DNA of 64,000 nucleotides, from positions 9,796,001 to 9,860,000 of the forward strand of contig JAPYXD010000704.1 in assembly GCA_030998225.1 (NCBI GenBank). The letters run 5' to 3'. This DNA is from Diplolepis rosae. Taxonomy: Eukaryota > Arthropoda > Insecta > Hymenoptera > Diplolepididae. The notes beneath the pieces are model-generated. The model was not told the origin of the DNA. It saw only the letters and a list, made by a program, of their open reading frames with translations, and searched no databases. The position numbers and the translations under genes were made by a program. Below, one piece after another: positions 11,770-23,354 of this stretch (the stretch's first letter is position 1; every line of letters starts with the position of its first letter).

Positions 11770-12530
11770 TGTTTTATTGGGTTGAAAACAAAGTCATTTC
11801 ATTTTTTTTTCATGATTTTCAAAACAATTTTATTAATACAAATAAGAAACATTAATCAACTACGTATTGACCATTTTGTTCGATGACATTTTGCCATCTT
11901 TCAGTCAGCTTCATAATTCCTCTTTGGTAAAAAGTTTGGTTCTTACAGGCAAAAAACTGAATCAACTCATTTTTGACAGTCTCATTTTAATCGAATGTTT
12001 TACCATTTAAATGGTTTTTAAGTGAACGGAATAAATGATAATCGGATGGTGGACGGTCAGGACTATACGGTGGATGAGGCATCACTTCTCAGCTTAACTC
12101 CAATAATTTTTTGCGAGTGACCAAAGATGTATGTGGTCTGTCGTTATCCTGATGGAAGATGACGTTTTAACGAGTTGCCAGTTCTGGCCGCTTTTCCTTG
12201 ATTTCTTTGTCCAATTTCATTAGCTGGCGAAAGTAGACATTCGAATTGATGTAGATTGTGAATGCTCATCTCGCTTCCTCCATGATCTTTTTCGCACAAC
12301 ATTATCGTAAACAACCCATTCTTCATCGCCCGTTATGATTTGCTTTAAAAACGTATCGTTTTCGTTACGTTTCAGCAGCGAATCGCAAATGGAAATTCGT
12401 TTGGTGAGTTGAATTTCGTTCAATTTGCGTGGAACCCAAATATCGAGCTTATTAACGTAACCAAGTTGGTTTGAATGTTTCTTCGAATGAAAGAAAAAAA
12501 TCAACAGCAAAATCATCATCAGCACGAAAA
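11770..12530 (-). pseudogene. mariner transposase relic (mellifera-like), internally deleted
   Basis: Minus-strand translation gives QLGYVNKLDIWVPRKLNE, then ISICDSLLKRNEND and ITGDEEWVVYDNV, i.e. the first catalytic-aspartate region of a mariner. After KRSWRKRDEHSQ the frame is lost and about 60 residues are missing. It resumes with PHPPYSPDRPPSDYHLF, then GIMKLTERWQNVIEQ and NGQYVVD before a stop at 11852-11854. The 3' leader ends near 11775 with TTTTCAACCCAATA, matching the type of TIR used by this subfamily. The N-terminal third is missing or scrambled at the junction with the opposite-strand relic. Stops and frameshifts make it inactive. Confidence 0.85.
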
Positions 12531-12937
12531 ATTGGGTGTGAAAAAAATCGCGGCAAGATGGGTGCCATGTTTGCTTTTAGAGGAGAATAAACGCAATCGT
12601 CTGGTCGGCTCTGAGGCTATTTTAGCGCTTTTCTGGTGCAATCCTGACGAGTTTCTGCGATGATACAGAACTGTGGACAAAACATGGATACACCACCACA
12701 CCCCAGAGACAAAGAAACAGTCAAAACAGTCGAACGAGGAATTCATCGCCCAAACAGATGCCTATTTTGAGGACCTCCCCAAATCCTACATTTTGGACGA
12801 TTTAAAAAAGTTGGAGAAACGCTTGAAAAAGTCTTTAGAGCTAAAAGGAGATTATGTTGAAAAATAAAAAAAAAACTCTACACAAAATAATTTGTTTTTT
12901 TATCTTTTTCTAAGGACTTATTGATCGACCCTCTTAA
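12531..12937 (+). pseudogene. second mariner relic with large internal deletion
   Basis: Plus-strand translation starts in mid-protein with LGVKKIAARWVP, then NPDEFLR, a stop, and DKTWIHHHTPETKKQSKQ. It then jumps directly to SNEEFIAQTDAYFEDLPKSY and KLEKRLKKSLELKGDYVEK with a stop. The central catalytic part (FWDARG to PDLAPSD) is deleted. The 3' TIR is present at 12912-12937 (CTAAGGACTTATTGATCGAC, then CCTC). It abuts the minus-strand relic with the two pointing apart. It belongs to the same lineage as the relic at 5655-6745. Confidence 0.85.
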
Positions 12938-12948
12938 TATAGGTCAGT

Positions 12949-13009
12949 CTGGTCATAAATGTTTATAGTTTTAAAAAAAATTGTTATAATTATAAACATT
13001 TATGACCAG
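12949..13009. repeat. 61-bp perfect hairpin
   Basis: Arms of 19 bp (12949-12967 and 12991-13009; CTGGTCATAAATGTTTATA and its exact complement) flank a 23-base AT loop. It lies just outside the mariner 3' TIR and may be a tiny MITE remnant. Confidence 0.75.
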
Positions 13010-13219
13010 TCTCTTAGAGCATTTCGGTTACTCGCAAATTTTCAATTTGTTATTTTATGAGAAATGCAGTTACACAAATTGAAAATACTGGTGAGGTAGG
13101 AATCTAGTCACATGACCTGGTTGGTCCATGGCGTTAACTAGGCTGTTAAAAACCATTCTTAGCTTGCAAGAGGTTCTAGTGCGGCTAGGAAGCCCATGAA
13201 ACCCTTATTAATTACCACC

Positions 13220-14533
13220 TTAACCCTTAAAGGGGCAAAATGGCATAAACGATACACCGATCTTTGAGGCCGTGTAACTTATGCTATTCGCGACTGAAAA
13301 AATTGAGAGGGACATATTTGTGAAGTTTAAGACGTGCCCTTTCCAATGGTAAATACGAAATTGATCTAAAAAATTATTATTTATAAAAATATTCAGTTTA
13401 AAAAAAAAGGCACGATTTTTTCGATCTTTTTTTTTGAAAGCGAGTTTTGAAAGGTTTCCCGGTCTGTCAACGAGCTGGAACATTTTTAACCGGTGGAATA
13501 AATGTCTGAACTTTAAGAAGGTGTAGTTCAGAGGTTAATTTTTCACTTTTGTCTTTACAAAATGGCGCCCGAATTACAAAATTTCCACGAATAAATTCAG
13601 GATTTTTTTTGTCAGAAAATACGAACAAACCAAGGAAATTAATAAGAATGAAAAGTTCTTAGAATCACTCAAAGAAAATGTCTGAATTTTTTCAAAACAT
13701 TTCAAGCAACTTTTCAATTTTGCAAATAGCATAATTTTTGCAAAATCAAAAAATTGCTCAAAACATCCCGAAAAAATTTTATGTATTCTCTGACCAATTT
13801 TAAGAACTTTTTATTCTTGGTAATTTTCGCTATAAGTCTATTGCTTTCAAGAAAAAAATTCTCAATACTGGGGTACTTTCGAGGTTATTGAGAATTTTTT
13901 TCTTGAAAGCAATAGACTTATAGCGAAAATTACCAAGAATAAAAAGTTCTTAAAATTGTTCAGAGAATACATAAAATTTTTTCGGGTTGATTTGAGCAAT
14001 TTTTTGATTTTGCAAAAATTATGCTATTTGCAAAATTGAAAAGTTGCTTGAAATGTTTTGAAAAAATTCAGACATTTTCTTTGAGTGATTCTAAGAACTT
14101 TTCATTCTTATTAATTTCCTTGGTTTGTTCGTATTTTCTGACAAAAAAAATCCTGAATTTATTCGTGGAAATTTTGTAATTCGGGCGCCATTTTGTAAAG
14201 ACAAAAGTGAAAAATTAACCTCTGAACTACACCTTCTTAAAGTTCAGACATTTATTCCACCGGTTAAAAATGTTCCAGCTCGTTGACAGACCGGGAAACC
14301 TTTCAAAACTCGCTTTCAAAAAAAAAGATCGAAAAAATCGTGCCTTTTTTTTTAAACCGAATATTTTTATAATTAATAATTTTTTAGATCAATTTCGTAT
14401 TTACCATTGGAAAGGGCACGTCTTGAAATTCACAAATATGTCCCTCTCAATTTTTTCAGTCGCGAATAGCATAAGTTACATGGCCTCAAAGACCGGTGCA
14501 TCGTTTATGCCATTTTGGCCCTTTAAGGGTTAA
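13220..14533. mobile_element. 1.3-kb foldback element with 648-bp inverted arms
   Basis: The left arm 13220-13867 and right arm 13886-14533 are inverted copies of identical length around an 18-base loop (13868-13885). Every landmark I compared sums to the same centre (27753), so there is no net indel between arms. The matching 87-codon frames (13220-13483 minus, 14270-14533 plus) differ at only about seven residues. Outer ends read TTAACCCTTAAAGG on the left and CCTTTAAGGGTTAA on the right. TTAA with CCC..GGG is the terminal signature of piggyBac-type elements. The 87-codon frames have no recognisable domain and are probably not genes. Read-through transcription would give a long hairpin RNA. 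Confidence 0.85.
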
Positions 14534-15215
14534 AGAATGAAAGTGCTGTTATTCAATACATAAAATCAGAGAAAAATGTCTTTTTTAGTAGCAATCACTT
14601 AAAACTTATTTGCTCTCTAAATCTGAATTTTATTAGTGTGAAGTGAAACACTAGTACACTTTGCTGAAATTTTTGCTAAATATTAGTCATTTTCTACTAT
14701 AATTTCATTATTAGTTATTACGTTGTTAAAAAGTAATTCATAGAAAAATGAACAATGATTAATATAAATTTTCAGTGAATTGAATTAGTGGCTCTCTTTT
14801 CACTAATTCAGATTTTGAAAGTAATTTTTCAACATTTCTGATTAGCAATTAGAAAACGAAAGATCAATTAAAAAATGCAGATCTAATCTAAAAATGTTTA
14901 AGGAAGAAAATAAGCCATAATTTCTTAAAATCATTAATTTTTTAGGAGTAAACTTGGAAAAACTGCATTTAACTTTCACCTACCTAATTCCTACTAAAAA
15001 AGACATTTTATCTATTTTTAATTTTTCCCTCGATGAAATGACAACATTCTTAACACACTTTTAAGATGCAGAAGTATCTTAATTTTAAATATATTATATT
15101 TTAAAGTGAAATTAATATAAATCTAGATTAACAATACAATTTATCTCAAATATTAAGATACGTGAATTCACTATGAGTCAGGTATATGTACATGGGTCAT
15201 TCTCTTTGTAATGTT
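14534..15215. other. intergenic with short AATTAGTG/CACTAATT palindrome
   Basis: No gene. A motif near 14785-14815 (GAATTAGTGGCTCTCTTTTC then ACTAATTC) recurs near 18660-18705, pointing to an old dispersed repeat. Confidence 0.4.
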
Positions 15216-15607
15216 AACACTGTAAAAAAAGGTTCAAATTCAAGCCTAAAAATCGGCTAACTTTAAGATGTAACAAAAACTAGATCATTAGAAAAGGAAA
15301 GACTTATGCCCTTGCACACTGGACGACTAATTTAAGCCAAAATCGTCTGTTACACCTAACGAATTTAAGACTTTTTTTTGTGAAATTCTACGTTCCTGGT
15401 GTTTTTCCTTAGAAAATCGGGTTTTATCTTTAAACGCAGTAAATAAAAACTCTCCAATTGGCAGCAACCGACAGACGATTTTGGTTTGTGTATAAGCACC
15501 AATATATAAGTGCATAAGTCTATCCTTTTCTAATGGCCTAACTTGTATAATACCAAAAAATTAGCCGGATTTCGGGCTTGAATTAAAATTTTATCTCTTA
15601 CAGTGTT
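15216..15607. mobile_element. foldback MITE, AACACTGTAA ends
   Basis: The left 15216-15325 and right 15510-15607 parts are inverted copies: AACACTGTAA.A.A, then AATTCAAGCC..AAATC.GGCTAA, then ATTAGAAAAGGA.AGACTTATGC. The arms are about 100 bp. There is no coding capacity; the minus-strand open frame at 15327-15515 lies in the central part and has no domain. The target duplication is unclear. Confidence 0.7.
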
Positions 15608-15789
15608 GACGTGAGCTTCATTTGAAAGATTAATTGTAATGCCTCTAAACAACCACCACTAATTTCAGTAATGGTAAATTATTTATTTTTTCTCAAAATA
15701 TATATTAAATTTTCTTTATTAGCTGGATTCATTCCTTCCTTCTTTTGTTTACTCATTTTTTACATTCTCATCATGGATGAGAAGGTATT

Positions 15790-16770
15790 GGTTTTATGTG
15801 AAAAATGACTTTCGAAATTTTCATCAAATCTTTACGTTTTGAGACCCCCTGAGTCAGAAAAAAGGGTTTTTACGAAAGTGTCTGTCTGTCTGTCTGTAGT
15901 AGGTCATGTGCGGCATAACTCTCGATAGAATTATCAGATTGAATTGAGCTTTGGTACACTTTATCGGAACCGAAAAAGTAAGGACAAGTTCGTTAACCAG
16001 CCACATCCAATCAAAATTGAGGGGTTGAGCACTACTTTTGTGTTTTTGAAAATAATTTTTTGAAAAAATCAAAAATTTCAATACTGGTTTTAGATAGTGC
16101 TCATAAATCTCTAAAAATTATCCTGATAACATTTTTTGATTAAATCAAAATTAGAAATGTTACAGCATATTCAAATTCGAAAAAAGTCAATATCAAAATT
16201 CGATTTTTCAGTTAAATTATACGAGATACGAAAAAACGTTATGATACAATATTATTTTCTACATAAAGACCTACAAATTTGAATTGTAAAATTTTTTCAT
16301 AAGATGCATATTTTTCTTTTTAATTAAAAAAAAAACTATTGAAAATCCAAAATTCAATTTTTTAACAATAATGTGTAAAATACGAAAAAAACGTAAGAAT
16401 ACAAAGTTGTTCGTTTCAAAAAGATCTACAAATTTTGTCTGACGCAGTTTCTGATAAAACATATATTGTTCGTTTCAATTCCAAAAAATACGATTAAATT
16501 TTAAAAATTCCATTTTTTAGACAAAATATGTTAGATACAAAAAAAACGTTTAGATGGAAAACTGTTTGCCTAAATGAGGTCTACAAATTCTCATTAAGAC
16601 ATTTCGGGACAGGAGGTATATTTTATGTTTAGATTTTTAATATTAAAAAAATTCGATTTTTTTCACCAAAATATGTGAGATACGAAATAAGCGTTGTTCT
16701 GCAAAATCGTTTCCTTAAATAAAGTCTACGATTGTTTTTCGTTTCTGAGATATTTGGAAGAAAATAAGTA
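15790..16770 (-). repeat. dispersed repeat, minus-oriented copy (mate at 54.03-54.48 kb)
   Basis: The stretch 15790-16250 is the reverse complement of 54030-54480. Shared blocks include CTGACTCAG.GGGTCTCAAA, AGACACTTTCGTAAAAA, TGGATGTGGCTGGTTAA and TTATCAGGATAATT. The open frames in both copies look similar in translation only because the DNA is similar; no known domain is evident. The copy runs on into a degenerate tandem array. Confidence 0.7.
16200..16770. repeat. degenerate tandem array, about four ~150-bp units
   Basis: The phrase (G/T)AGATACGAAAAAACGT recurs near 16223, 16377, 16532 and 16676. Each occurrence is followed about 35-45 bases later by TCTACAAATT and then an ATTCGATTTTT-like stretch. 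Units are strongly diverged and AT-rich. Confidence 0.6.
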
Positions 16771-19480
16771 AATTATTTTAATCATGTAATTTATTAAAAA
16801 GTTACTGAAATGCATACAGAAAATCGAGCGCTGTGATATGCCTATACTGCTTTGTATGGTATTCAATTTACACTATCCTTGTTTTAAAGTGTTCGAATTT
16901 TAATGTATAAAACTTAAAACATGGAGAAAATGGAGGGTCAAAGTTAGAAAATCAGTTAAACTTTTTAAATAGTCAGACGGTCTTTCTACAGCTTTTCGAC
17001 ATAGTCAGAAAGACTTATTTTTCTACATTGAAAACTTCATGATTTGTTACTACCGATTTTCAGCATATACTATTTAACCGATTTGAATGTTTTTTCTTTT
17101 GAATTGAAGTATATTAAATTCTGCGTTGTTACAAAAAAACACATTTTTGGAAAAAAATTTAGTCAACAAATATAATGAAAAAAATTTTTTGGGAATTTTT
17201 ACGAATGCCATTTAGTAAAAATAATCTTATTTAACCGTAAATAATCCATTTTGAGGTATGAACTTATAAAATATTATGTCCAGAAGTATTAATTGAATTG
17301 AACAAAAATTGAAACTTATAAAGAAATTAGTGAACGAAATATTTACATTTTTTTACATTTAGATGCTTGGACCTATATTTTTAGAAGAAAATGGAAGTAA
17401 AATAATTTTTAATTGAAATTGGAAGACGTTAGGTATCAATTTTTAATTTTTCATAACAATTTTATAAAAATATAAAATATTAAGACATTTTTCAATAGAT
17501 AGATTAAGTCTTTTTCAGCAGAATCAGCCAAAAGTATCTCACCAATGACCTTTTCCTGTGCTAATTTTCCACTGCGACAGAAATTGAGTATTATTTAAAT
17601 AATTTGAATAAATATAATTAAAAATTTAATTTATCATTTTCGAGTAGATGTGTTTCGTTTTTTTCAGCAGAATCAACTATAAATATTTCACCCATGAAAA
17701 AAAAATTTTTCTTTTCAAAAAATTCTGTTAACGATTTCAGCTACTGAAAACTTCAATTTAAAATTAGAAATATTAAAGTTGTAGAGAATATTTTTCCCGG
17801 AAAAAGAAGATATGACTTATGAAAATCCAATTATTTGTTCAAAGTTGACGAGAAGCGATAGTAAGGAAAAATTCTATTACAAAAAATATTTTAGAAGTAT
17901 AACTTTTCGTAAGTTTTCAATTTTTTGCATAAAAAACGTTTTTTTTTCTTTTATAAGATACGACTCATTATATCATTTCCAGTCTTAAAATCATACAAAA
18001 ACTTTTCCTTTCAGAATCCTGATTCTTTGCACGACACTACCGTAATGGAAATCGTTGCTCTTTTAAGAATTCAGAATTTAATTAAAAATTCCATTGATTG
18101 CGAAAAAGCTCTGTACATCTCTGCTTACTCGTACCTAACTATCGAATCTCCAATATTAAATTATTTTCGTTTATATTTTGCGATTAGCTGATCGTTGTAT
18201 TTTATAAAATTACTAAAGGTTTAACACACGATTTTGGGACAAACGTATGTAAATCGTTGCACATTAACTTCATGTGAGTTACGTTAAATTATAGTTCACC
18301 ACTTGTATCTCTACCTAATGTTAAAGTTTGAATATACGGTTATGAAGATTTACAACTACTTTCACATTATTTTTCGATTCCTGATAAGTCGTATTGATTT
18401 CCAGAAACTCGAGTTAAATAACTACATGTGAGAAAATACATGTTTGAAGAAAATCTCGAAAAATTGAGTTTTTAAAATTTTAATAATGTTTACACAAGAT
18501 TTTTCACTTACTTTCTGAATCTGAATTAGCAAAAGTGAGCCATTAAATCAATTAAGGTAAAATTTCCTCTAATTACCAGTTATTTCTTTGACTAATTACT
18601 TTTTGAGAAATTTATAAGTACTAATGGAATTAGTATAAAATGGCAAATTATTAGTGAGTAAATTCATTAAAGTCAATTAGTGGATCACTTTTCACTAATT
18701 CAAATTTAAAAAGTAGTTTCTCATAAGCAAATTAAATAATTTCAAGTTTTATTAATAGAGATATTTCAACTATTATTAATAATTATTGTATTATTCTATA
18801 GGTTAATGTAGATTTAAATGTGGAAAATGTTTATTTCAAAACTGTTTTTAATGCTTTGACGAGAACGTGTGCCTGATAAGATATGCAAGGAGGGTCGTTA
18901 ACATAGTAGAGTAGAGAATCTTTCTTCTACTCACTGGCTAGAGAATACAACAGACATGTAGGCGGTTGTTCTATTTCGTGATAATTAACTTTACTCGTAT
19001 ATCTTAACCAGTATTCCTTTTCGAACTTTATCTTCTCTTTCCAAAGTTTTTCTTTTATTCCATTAGAAAAATAAATTATTTATTTATTTATAATTACTTT
19101 TCTACCTTCAGTTAAATCAAAAGAATGAAAAAGTAAAGTACTATTGTTTTAGGAACGTTAGCATATTATCAGAGCTCATGAAAAGTATATTTTAAGATTC
19201 AATTGAATCATACGATCTACCCATTCCTGTAAATTTTCGTTTTCCTTCGTAATGGCCATGGATCAACCAGACTACGTGAAGAAATTTCTGTAAAAGTTCG
19301 TGTGAAAGACAACTTTTTTGTTTAAAAAAATATCTTCCTAAGAATTTGGAAAATACAATAGAAGACGATAAAGAACATTTGTCAAATACGTTTAAGTGAA
19401 AATTTTACATTAAATGTCACAGTTAACTGTAATTATCGATTATTTTTACAATTTTTTACAAAATTTTTACTAGAGAGAAG
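16771..19480. other. AT-rich intergenic DNA
   Basis: About 2.7 kb with no gene found. Content is low-complexity AT-rich sequence, a weak repeat near 18540-18720 related to 14.8 kb, and a domain-less open frame at 17925-18191. Confidence 0.4.
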
Positions 19481-19885
19481 TTTAGGTAGTTTATCTATGA
19501 AAATTAGACCTCAGGCAAAAGTAAATAATTTTTCTTTCAAGAATAGCAATATTATTATTGAAGAGCTAATTTGAAAGAGAAAGGATTATTCTCCAAGAAA
19601 AAAATTTGAAACATAAAAGAATATTGCATTTAAAAATTTTTATTTTTACCCGAACTTTTTTTCTCATTACTTCATACCAAATTTCAAAAAATGATGTGAT
19701 TATAATAAATCATGGTTCCTTTTTTGAGGGAAAAGATTCTCTACAACTTAACCGTTTCAAATTTTTTTCATGAAAAGTAATCTTTTCTCTTTCAAATTAG
19801 CACTTCAATAATAATATTGCTATTCTTGAAAGCAAAATTGTCTATTTTTGCCTGAGGTCTAAGTTTCGTAGATGAACTACCTTAA
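19481..19885. mobile_element. 405-bp foldback MITE with TTAA-like ends
   Basis: Arms of about 135 bp (19481-19620 and 19748-19885) are inverted copies sharing GACCTCAGGCAAAA, TTTCAAGAATAGCAATATTA and GCTAATTTGAAAGAGAAA. The right terminus is CTACC|TTAA and the left is TTTA|GGTAG, consistent with a TTAA duplication with one mutated copy. There is no coding capacity. It ends about 20 bp from the 5' TIR of the mariner at 19.9 kb. Confidence 0.7.
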
Positions 19886-20516
19886 CAGGCGTGCTTATAC
19901 ATCATTCAATAAGTTTCCAGTCTGACTTATAGATGGCACTACTGTTGTCAAATACATATGATTTCTGGATAGTACCAACCTTCAAACGTTATGTGTTAAA
20001 ACATGACAATCTGACGTTTAGTTTAGAAGTTACAGAGGTTTTAGTGAAACAACTTTTGTCATTTTTAAAACAATGGATAAAAAAGAGTTTCGAGCGTTAA
20101 TCAAACATTGCTTTTTAATGGGGAAAAAATACTGTTGAAGCAAAGCAGTGGCTTCATAAGCGTTATAGGGACTCTGTACCAGGGAAATCAACAATTAACG
20201 ACTGATCTGCCGAATTTAAACGCGGTCGTACAAATACCAATGATGTTGATCGCTCTGGTCGCCCAAAATCAGCAGTTGTTCCGGAAAACATAACAAAAGT
20301 ACACAATAGTATATTATGTGCCTAGACGCATAATGAGGGTTATTACGCGACGAGCGACAATACTCGCAGGAGTTCGAAGCCAAGGCGTTGTCGAGGCGTA
20401 GCTGAGGCAAAGCCGAGACAAAGCCGAGACGAAGCCGAGGCGCGATCAGTCCTGCAAGCATTTTAAGCGAGTCTCGTAATTACCCGAATTGTGTGCATTG
20501 GCACATATTTTATTTT

Positions 20517-20840
20517 GTATCCAAACGGGCGGAAAAAGTCGCATTGCATGCTTGTGCGTAGAGCGGCATGCAGTCAATTGTGCCTCGGCGTCAAAATCGG
20601 GCGAAATGTTCATACCGCCCGCTTCAAAGGGCAAAATGTTCATACCACACGAAACTACCCGCGGCTAACTACGCACTCGCACGCAACGCGACTTTTTCCA
20701 CCAATTTGGACACAAAACGTCGTGTGTACCTCGAGCGACATGGTAGCGATGTGACTCGTGTGAATACCGCCCTCGCTACGCTCGGGCGGGTACACTTCAC
20801 ACTCGTCACATTCGTCACCATGCAGCCCTTGGTACACAAT
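20517..20840 (-). mobile_element. 320-bp GC-rich element, inverted copy of the one at 62.8-63.2 kb
   Basis: It matches 62839-63197 in reverse orientation: CCGCCC..TTGG.ACAC ends, GACTTTTTCCACCAATTTGG, CCCTCGCTACGCTCGGGCGG and TGCATGCCGCTCTACGCAC. Ends form a short imperfect inverted repeat (GTGTACCAAGGGCGG against GTATCCAAACGGGCGG). This copy has two rather than three of the internal GCGGTATGAACATTT units. Several mutually overlapping frames are open only because the DNA is GC-rich. Confidence 0.7.
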
Positions 20841-20846
20841 CTACTA

Positions 20847-21335
20847 TTATGTGCCTCCGGCGCGTAAACTCATTTTTTCGCTACAGTTGAGAGGAATGTA
20901 ATGTAAAAATGGAACTGAGCATGTGCCTAAAGGCATACAGCGGAGCACAATATTCTTATTCTTCTTCTTCTTTGTACAGCGTTAGCACCCTACTGACAAA
21001 GCCTTGTACATTTGATCTGCGCATGCTCTATTACATCACGCTACTACTGCACAAGATCGATAAAATCAAAATGGCCGGGACTAGTCTCGAAATATGAAGT
21101 GTAATGATTATCGCCGTAAACAACTACAATACTAGATTAGATTCGAGTGCACGCATAAAAACTCGTATATGCACCGAAGTCACATAAAATAGAATACGTT
21201 TCAATGCACACAATTCGTGAAATTACGAGACTCACGACAATGCTCGCAGGACTGATCGCGCCTCGGCTTCGATCTCCTGCGAGCATTGTCGCTCGTCGCG
21301 CAATAACCCTCATTGTGCGCCTAGGCACGTAATAT
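20847..21335 (-). mobile_element. inverted full copy nested in its own family
   Basis: This 489-bp unit is flanked by ACTA on both sides (20843-20846 and 21336-21339). It starts TTATGTGCCTCCGGCGCG and ends GCGCCTAGGCACGTAATAT. Relative to 44569-45141 it lacks most of the AAGCCGAG repeat. It carries the family's GTACAGCGTTAGCACCCTAC and CAAAGCCTTGTACATTTGA blocks. Four-base duplication plus short inverted termini suggest a cut-and-paste MITE of unassigned class. Confidence 0.7.
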
Positions 21336-22084
21336 ACTATTATGTGACTTCGGCGCATATACGAGTTTTCATGCGTACACTCGAATCCAATCTGAAAAGG
21401 TCGAAATTGCCGTGATTATCGCCCATCTCACTTGACATTTCGCGAATACTTCCGGCCATTCTGATTTTCTCGATCTTGTGTAGTAGTAGCGTATTGTAAT
21501 AGACGCATGCGCACTTCAAATGTACAAGGCTTTGTCAGTACGGTGCCAACGCTGTACGAAGAAGAAGAAGAATAAGAAGAAGATTGCGCCCCGCTGTATG
21601 GTTATAGGCACATGCGCAGTTCAATTTTTACATTACATTCCTCTGTATCGCAATACACAAAATTGCGCTACTCTCAACTGTAGCGTAAGAACGAGTTTAC
21701 GCGCCGGAGGTACATAAATTAGTTTTGAGCGATAGTAAATTAATGTTGCGTGAGATAACTGACACCTTAAAGATATCAAAAGGTAGTGTGTTTACAATTT
21801 TGCACAAATCTTTGGTGAAGCGTGAGTTGTTTTTGAAGTGGGTGCCGCGTTTGCTCACACCATGTGCAAAAACATCAACGCGTCGAGGATTCAGAGCGCT
21901 GTTTGGAGCTGTTTAAGCGAAGAAAAAAGGATTTTCTGCGTTGGTATGTGACAATGGATGAAACATGGATACACCACTACACACCTGAAACAAAAAGATC
22001 GTCAGCTGAGTGGACAGCAGCTGGTGAAAACCGTCCAAAGCGACCAAAAAATTCAACAGTGGGCTGGCAAGGTTATGGCACCCA

Positions 22085-22278
22085 TCATTCCAGGACTGTT
22101 TGGTAACATTAGCAAATCGGGTAATATTTGAGGTGAGCATTTTTACCGTACTTGGACGGTAAAACTGACTTTACCAGCGCATGCGCAGTTCATGAGTTTT
22201 ACCGTCCAAGTACGGTAAAAATTCCCACCATAAATATTCCCCGACTTGCTAATGTTATACTAAACACTCCCGGAATGA
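22085..22278. mobile_element. foldback MITE with 27-bp core hairpin
   Basis: Arms of about 80 bp flank a short loop containing GCGCATGCGC. The innermost arms, TTTTTACCGTACTTGGACGG with AAAACT, are perfectly complementary; the outer arms (TAACATTAGCAA.TCGGG.AATATTT) have mismatches. It sits in the mariner between the VMA and FIDYL codons. The sequence from 22279 to about 22406, ending TACATAATATACTATTA, is also foreign to the mariner and may be another fragment of the family at 20311. Confidence 0.75.
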
Positions 22279-22800
22279 CGCTAAAAATGTCCTTCCCTTG
22301 CATGAAGTATGGTATGCAACTTAGAGCCAAGTGCGTACTCGGCCTCGGACGATGTTTTTCGTACAAGCCGTAGCGGAGAGCGCGGAGCTTGGCTCTGCTT
22401 TACATAATATACTATTATCGACTATCTTAAGAAAGGTAAAAACATTAACAGCGACTATTATATGGCATTACTGGTTCGATTGAGGTCAGAAATCAAGAAA
22501 AAACGGCCTCATATGAAAAGAAAAAGTGCTGTTTTAGCAAAATAATGTACCATGCCACAAGTCCATGAAAACGATGGTCAAATTAAATGAATTAAGCTTT
22601 GAATTGCTTCCTCACCCACCATATTCTCCAAATCCGGTTCACAGCGACTACTGGCTCTTTGCTGACTTGAAAAAAATTCTCCAGGGAAAGAGATTCGGCT
22701 CTAATGAAGAAGTGATTGCCGAAACTGAGGCCTATTTTGAGAGCAAAGACGAATCATTCTACAAAAAAAGGCATCAAAAAGTTATTGTCTTTTGTTTCGT

Positions 22801-23354
22801 TTTCCAAATTGCAAGAAATATGTTTTGTATATTTAAAAAGTTAACTTACGCGACCAGTTAATGTACAATTCAGTCACGTGATTCAATTGATCCATGGCCA
22901 CAATATTGTAGAAGATTTTATCCTTAAGATTATTACCATTCTCAAGAAACGAGAAATCGTAATATGCTCTTTAAAATACTTTTTATTTTTACTTATACAA
23001 AATATTTTTTCTTTGTCACTAACGCGTGAATTTATATTCTACATCCAGGTCACTGATTCTTCTCTCTGAAGTTTACAACCATGAGAGAGAAAAACAAGCT
23101 GTCTAGCATAATATATATAATAATGGTGCATGGCTTCTTTTTATCCCTTTTGGTTGTAAACTGCAGAAGAAATGATATTATATTTACCTAAGTTTTCCAA
23201 ATACAATCTTGATGGGTGAAAGTCATCTGATTCCCTTTTTTTATCTCAGATCTCAGAAATTTTAAAATCAACAAATCGTATTGTATGGTAAAAGTTTACT
23301 GGTAAGCACCACTGTCAATTTACATAATATCAACACACAAATATGATCAATTTA
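22801..23354. other. intergenic, nothing recognised
   Basis: AT-rich sequence between the mariner relic and a hAT-like MITE. No gene recognised. Confidence 0.4.

Larger units (their letters stand above)
20307..21723. mobile_element. nest of GC-rich elements inside the mariner
   Basis: The outer element is split into a left half (20311-20516) and a right half (21340-21717). Joined, they correspond to the uninterrupted copy at 44569-45141. Between the halves lie a different 320-bp element (20517-20840) and a full inverted copy of the outer family (20847-21335). TAGT lies beside the outer left end and again at 21720-21723. Ends share (A)TTATGTGCCT and AGGCACATAA. The left half carries repeated AAGCCGAGRC units and a GCTCGCAGGA..TCCTGCGAGC palindrome. 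No transposase is encoded. Confidence 0.75.
19905..22800 (+). pseudogene. mariner (irritans-type) transposase, broken into three pieces
   Basis: The 5' TIR lies near 19905 (CATTCAATAAGTTTCCAG). Piece one (20072-20304) encodes MDKKEFRALIKHCFLMGKK and FKRGRTNTNDVDRSGRPKSA, ending near ENITKVH. Piece two (21718-22085) resumes with VLSDSKLMLREITDTLKISK, then SVFTILHKS, the DETWIHHYTPET region and GENRPKRPK. Piece three (22410-22800) has IDYLKKGKNINSDYYMALL, HPPYSPNPVHSDYW and GSNEEVIAETEAYFESKD. The breaks are a nest of GC-rich elements (20311-21717) and a foldback (from 22085). Many stops and frameshifts are present and the 3' TIR is missing. Confidence 0.85.

Noticed and set aside
13220..14533. 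Pair of 87-codon ORFs as a conserved duplicated gene
   Set aside because: They are mirror copies on the arms of one palindrome with no recognisable domain; similarity is explained by DNA inversion.
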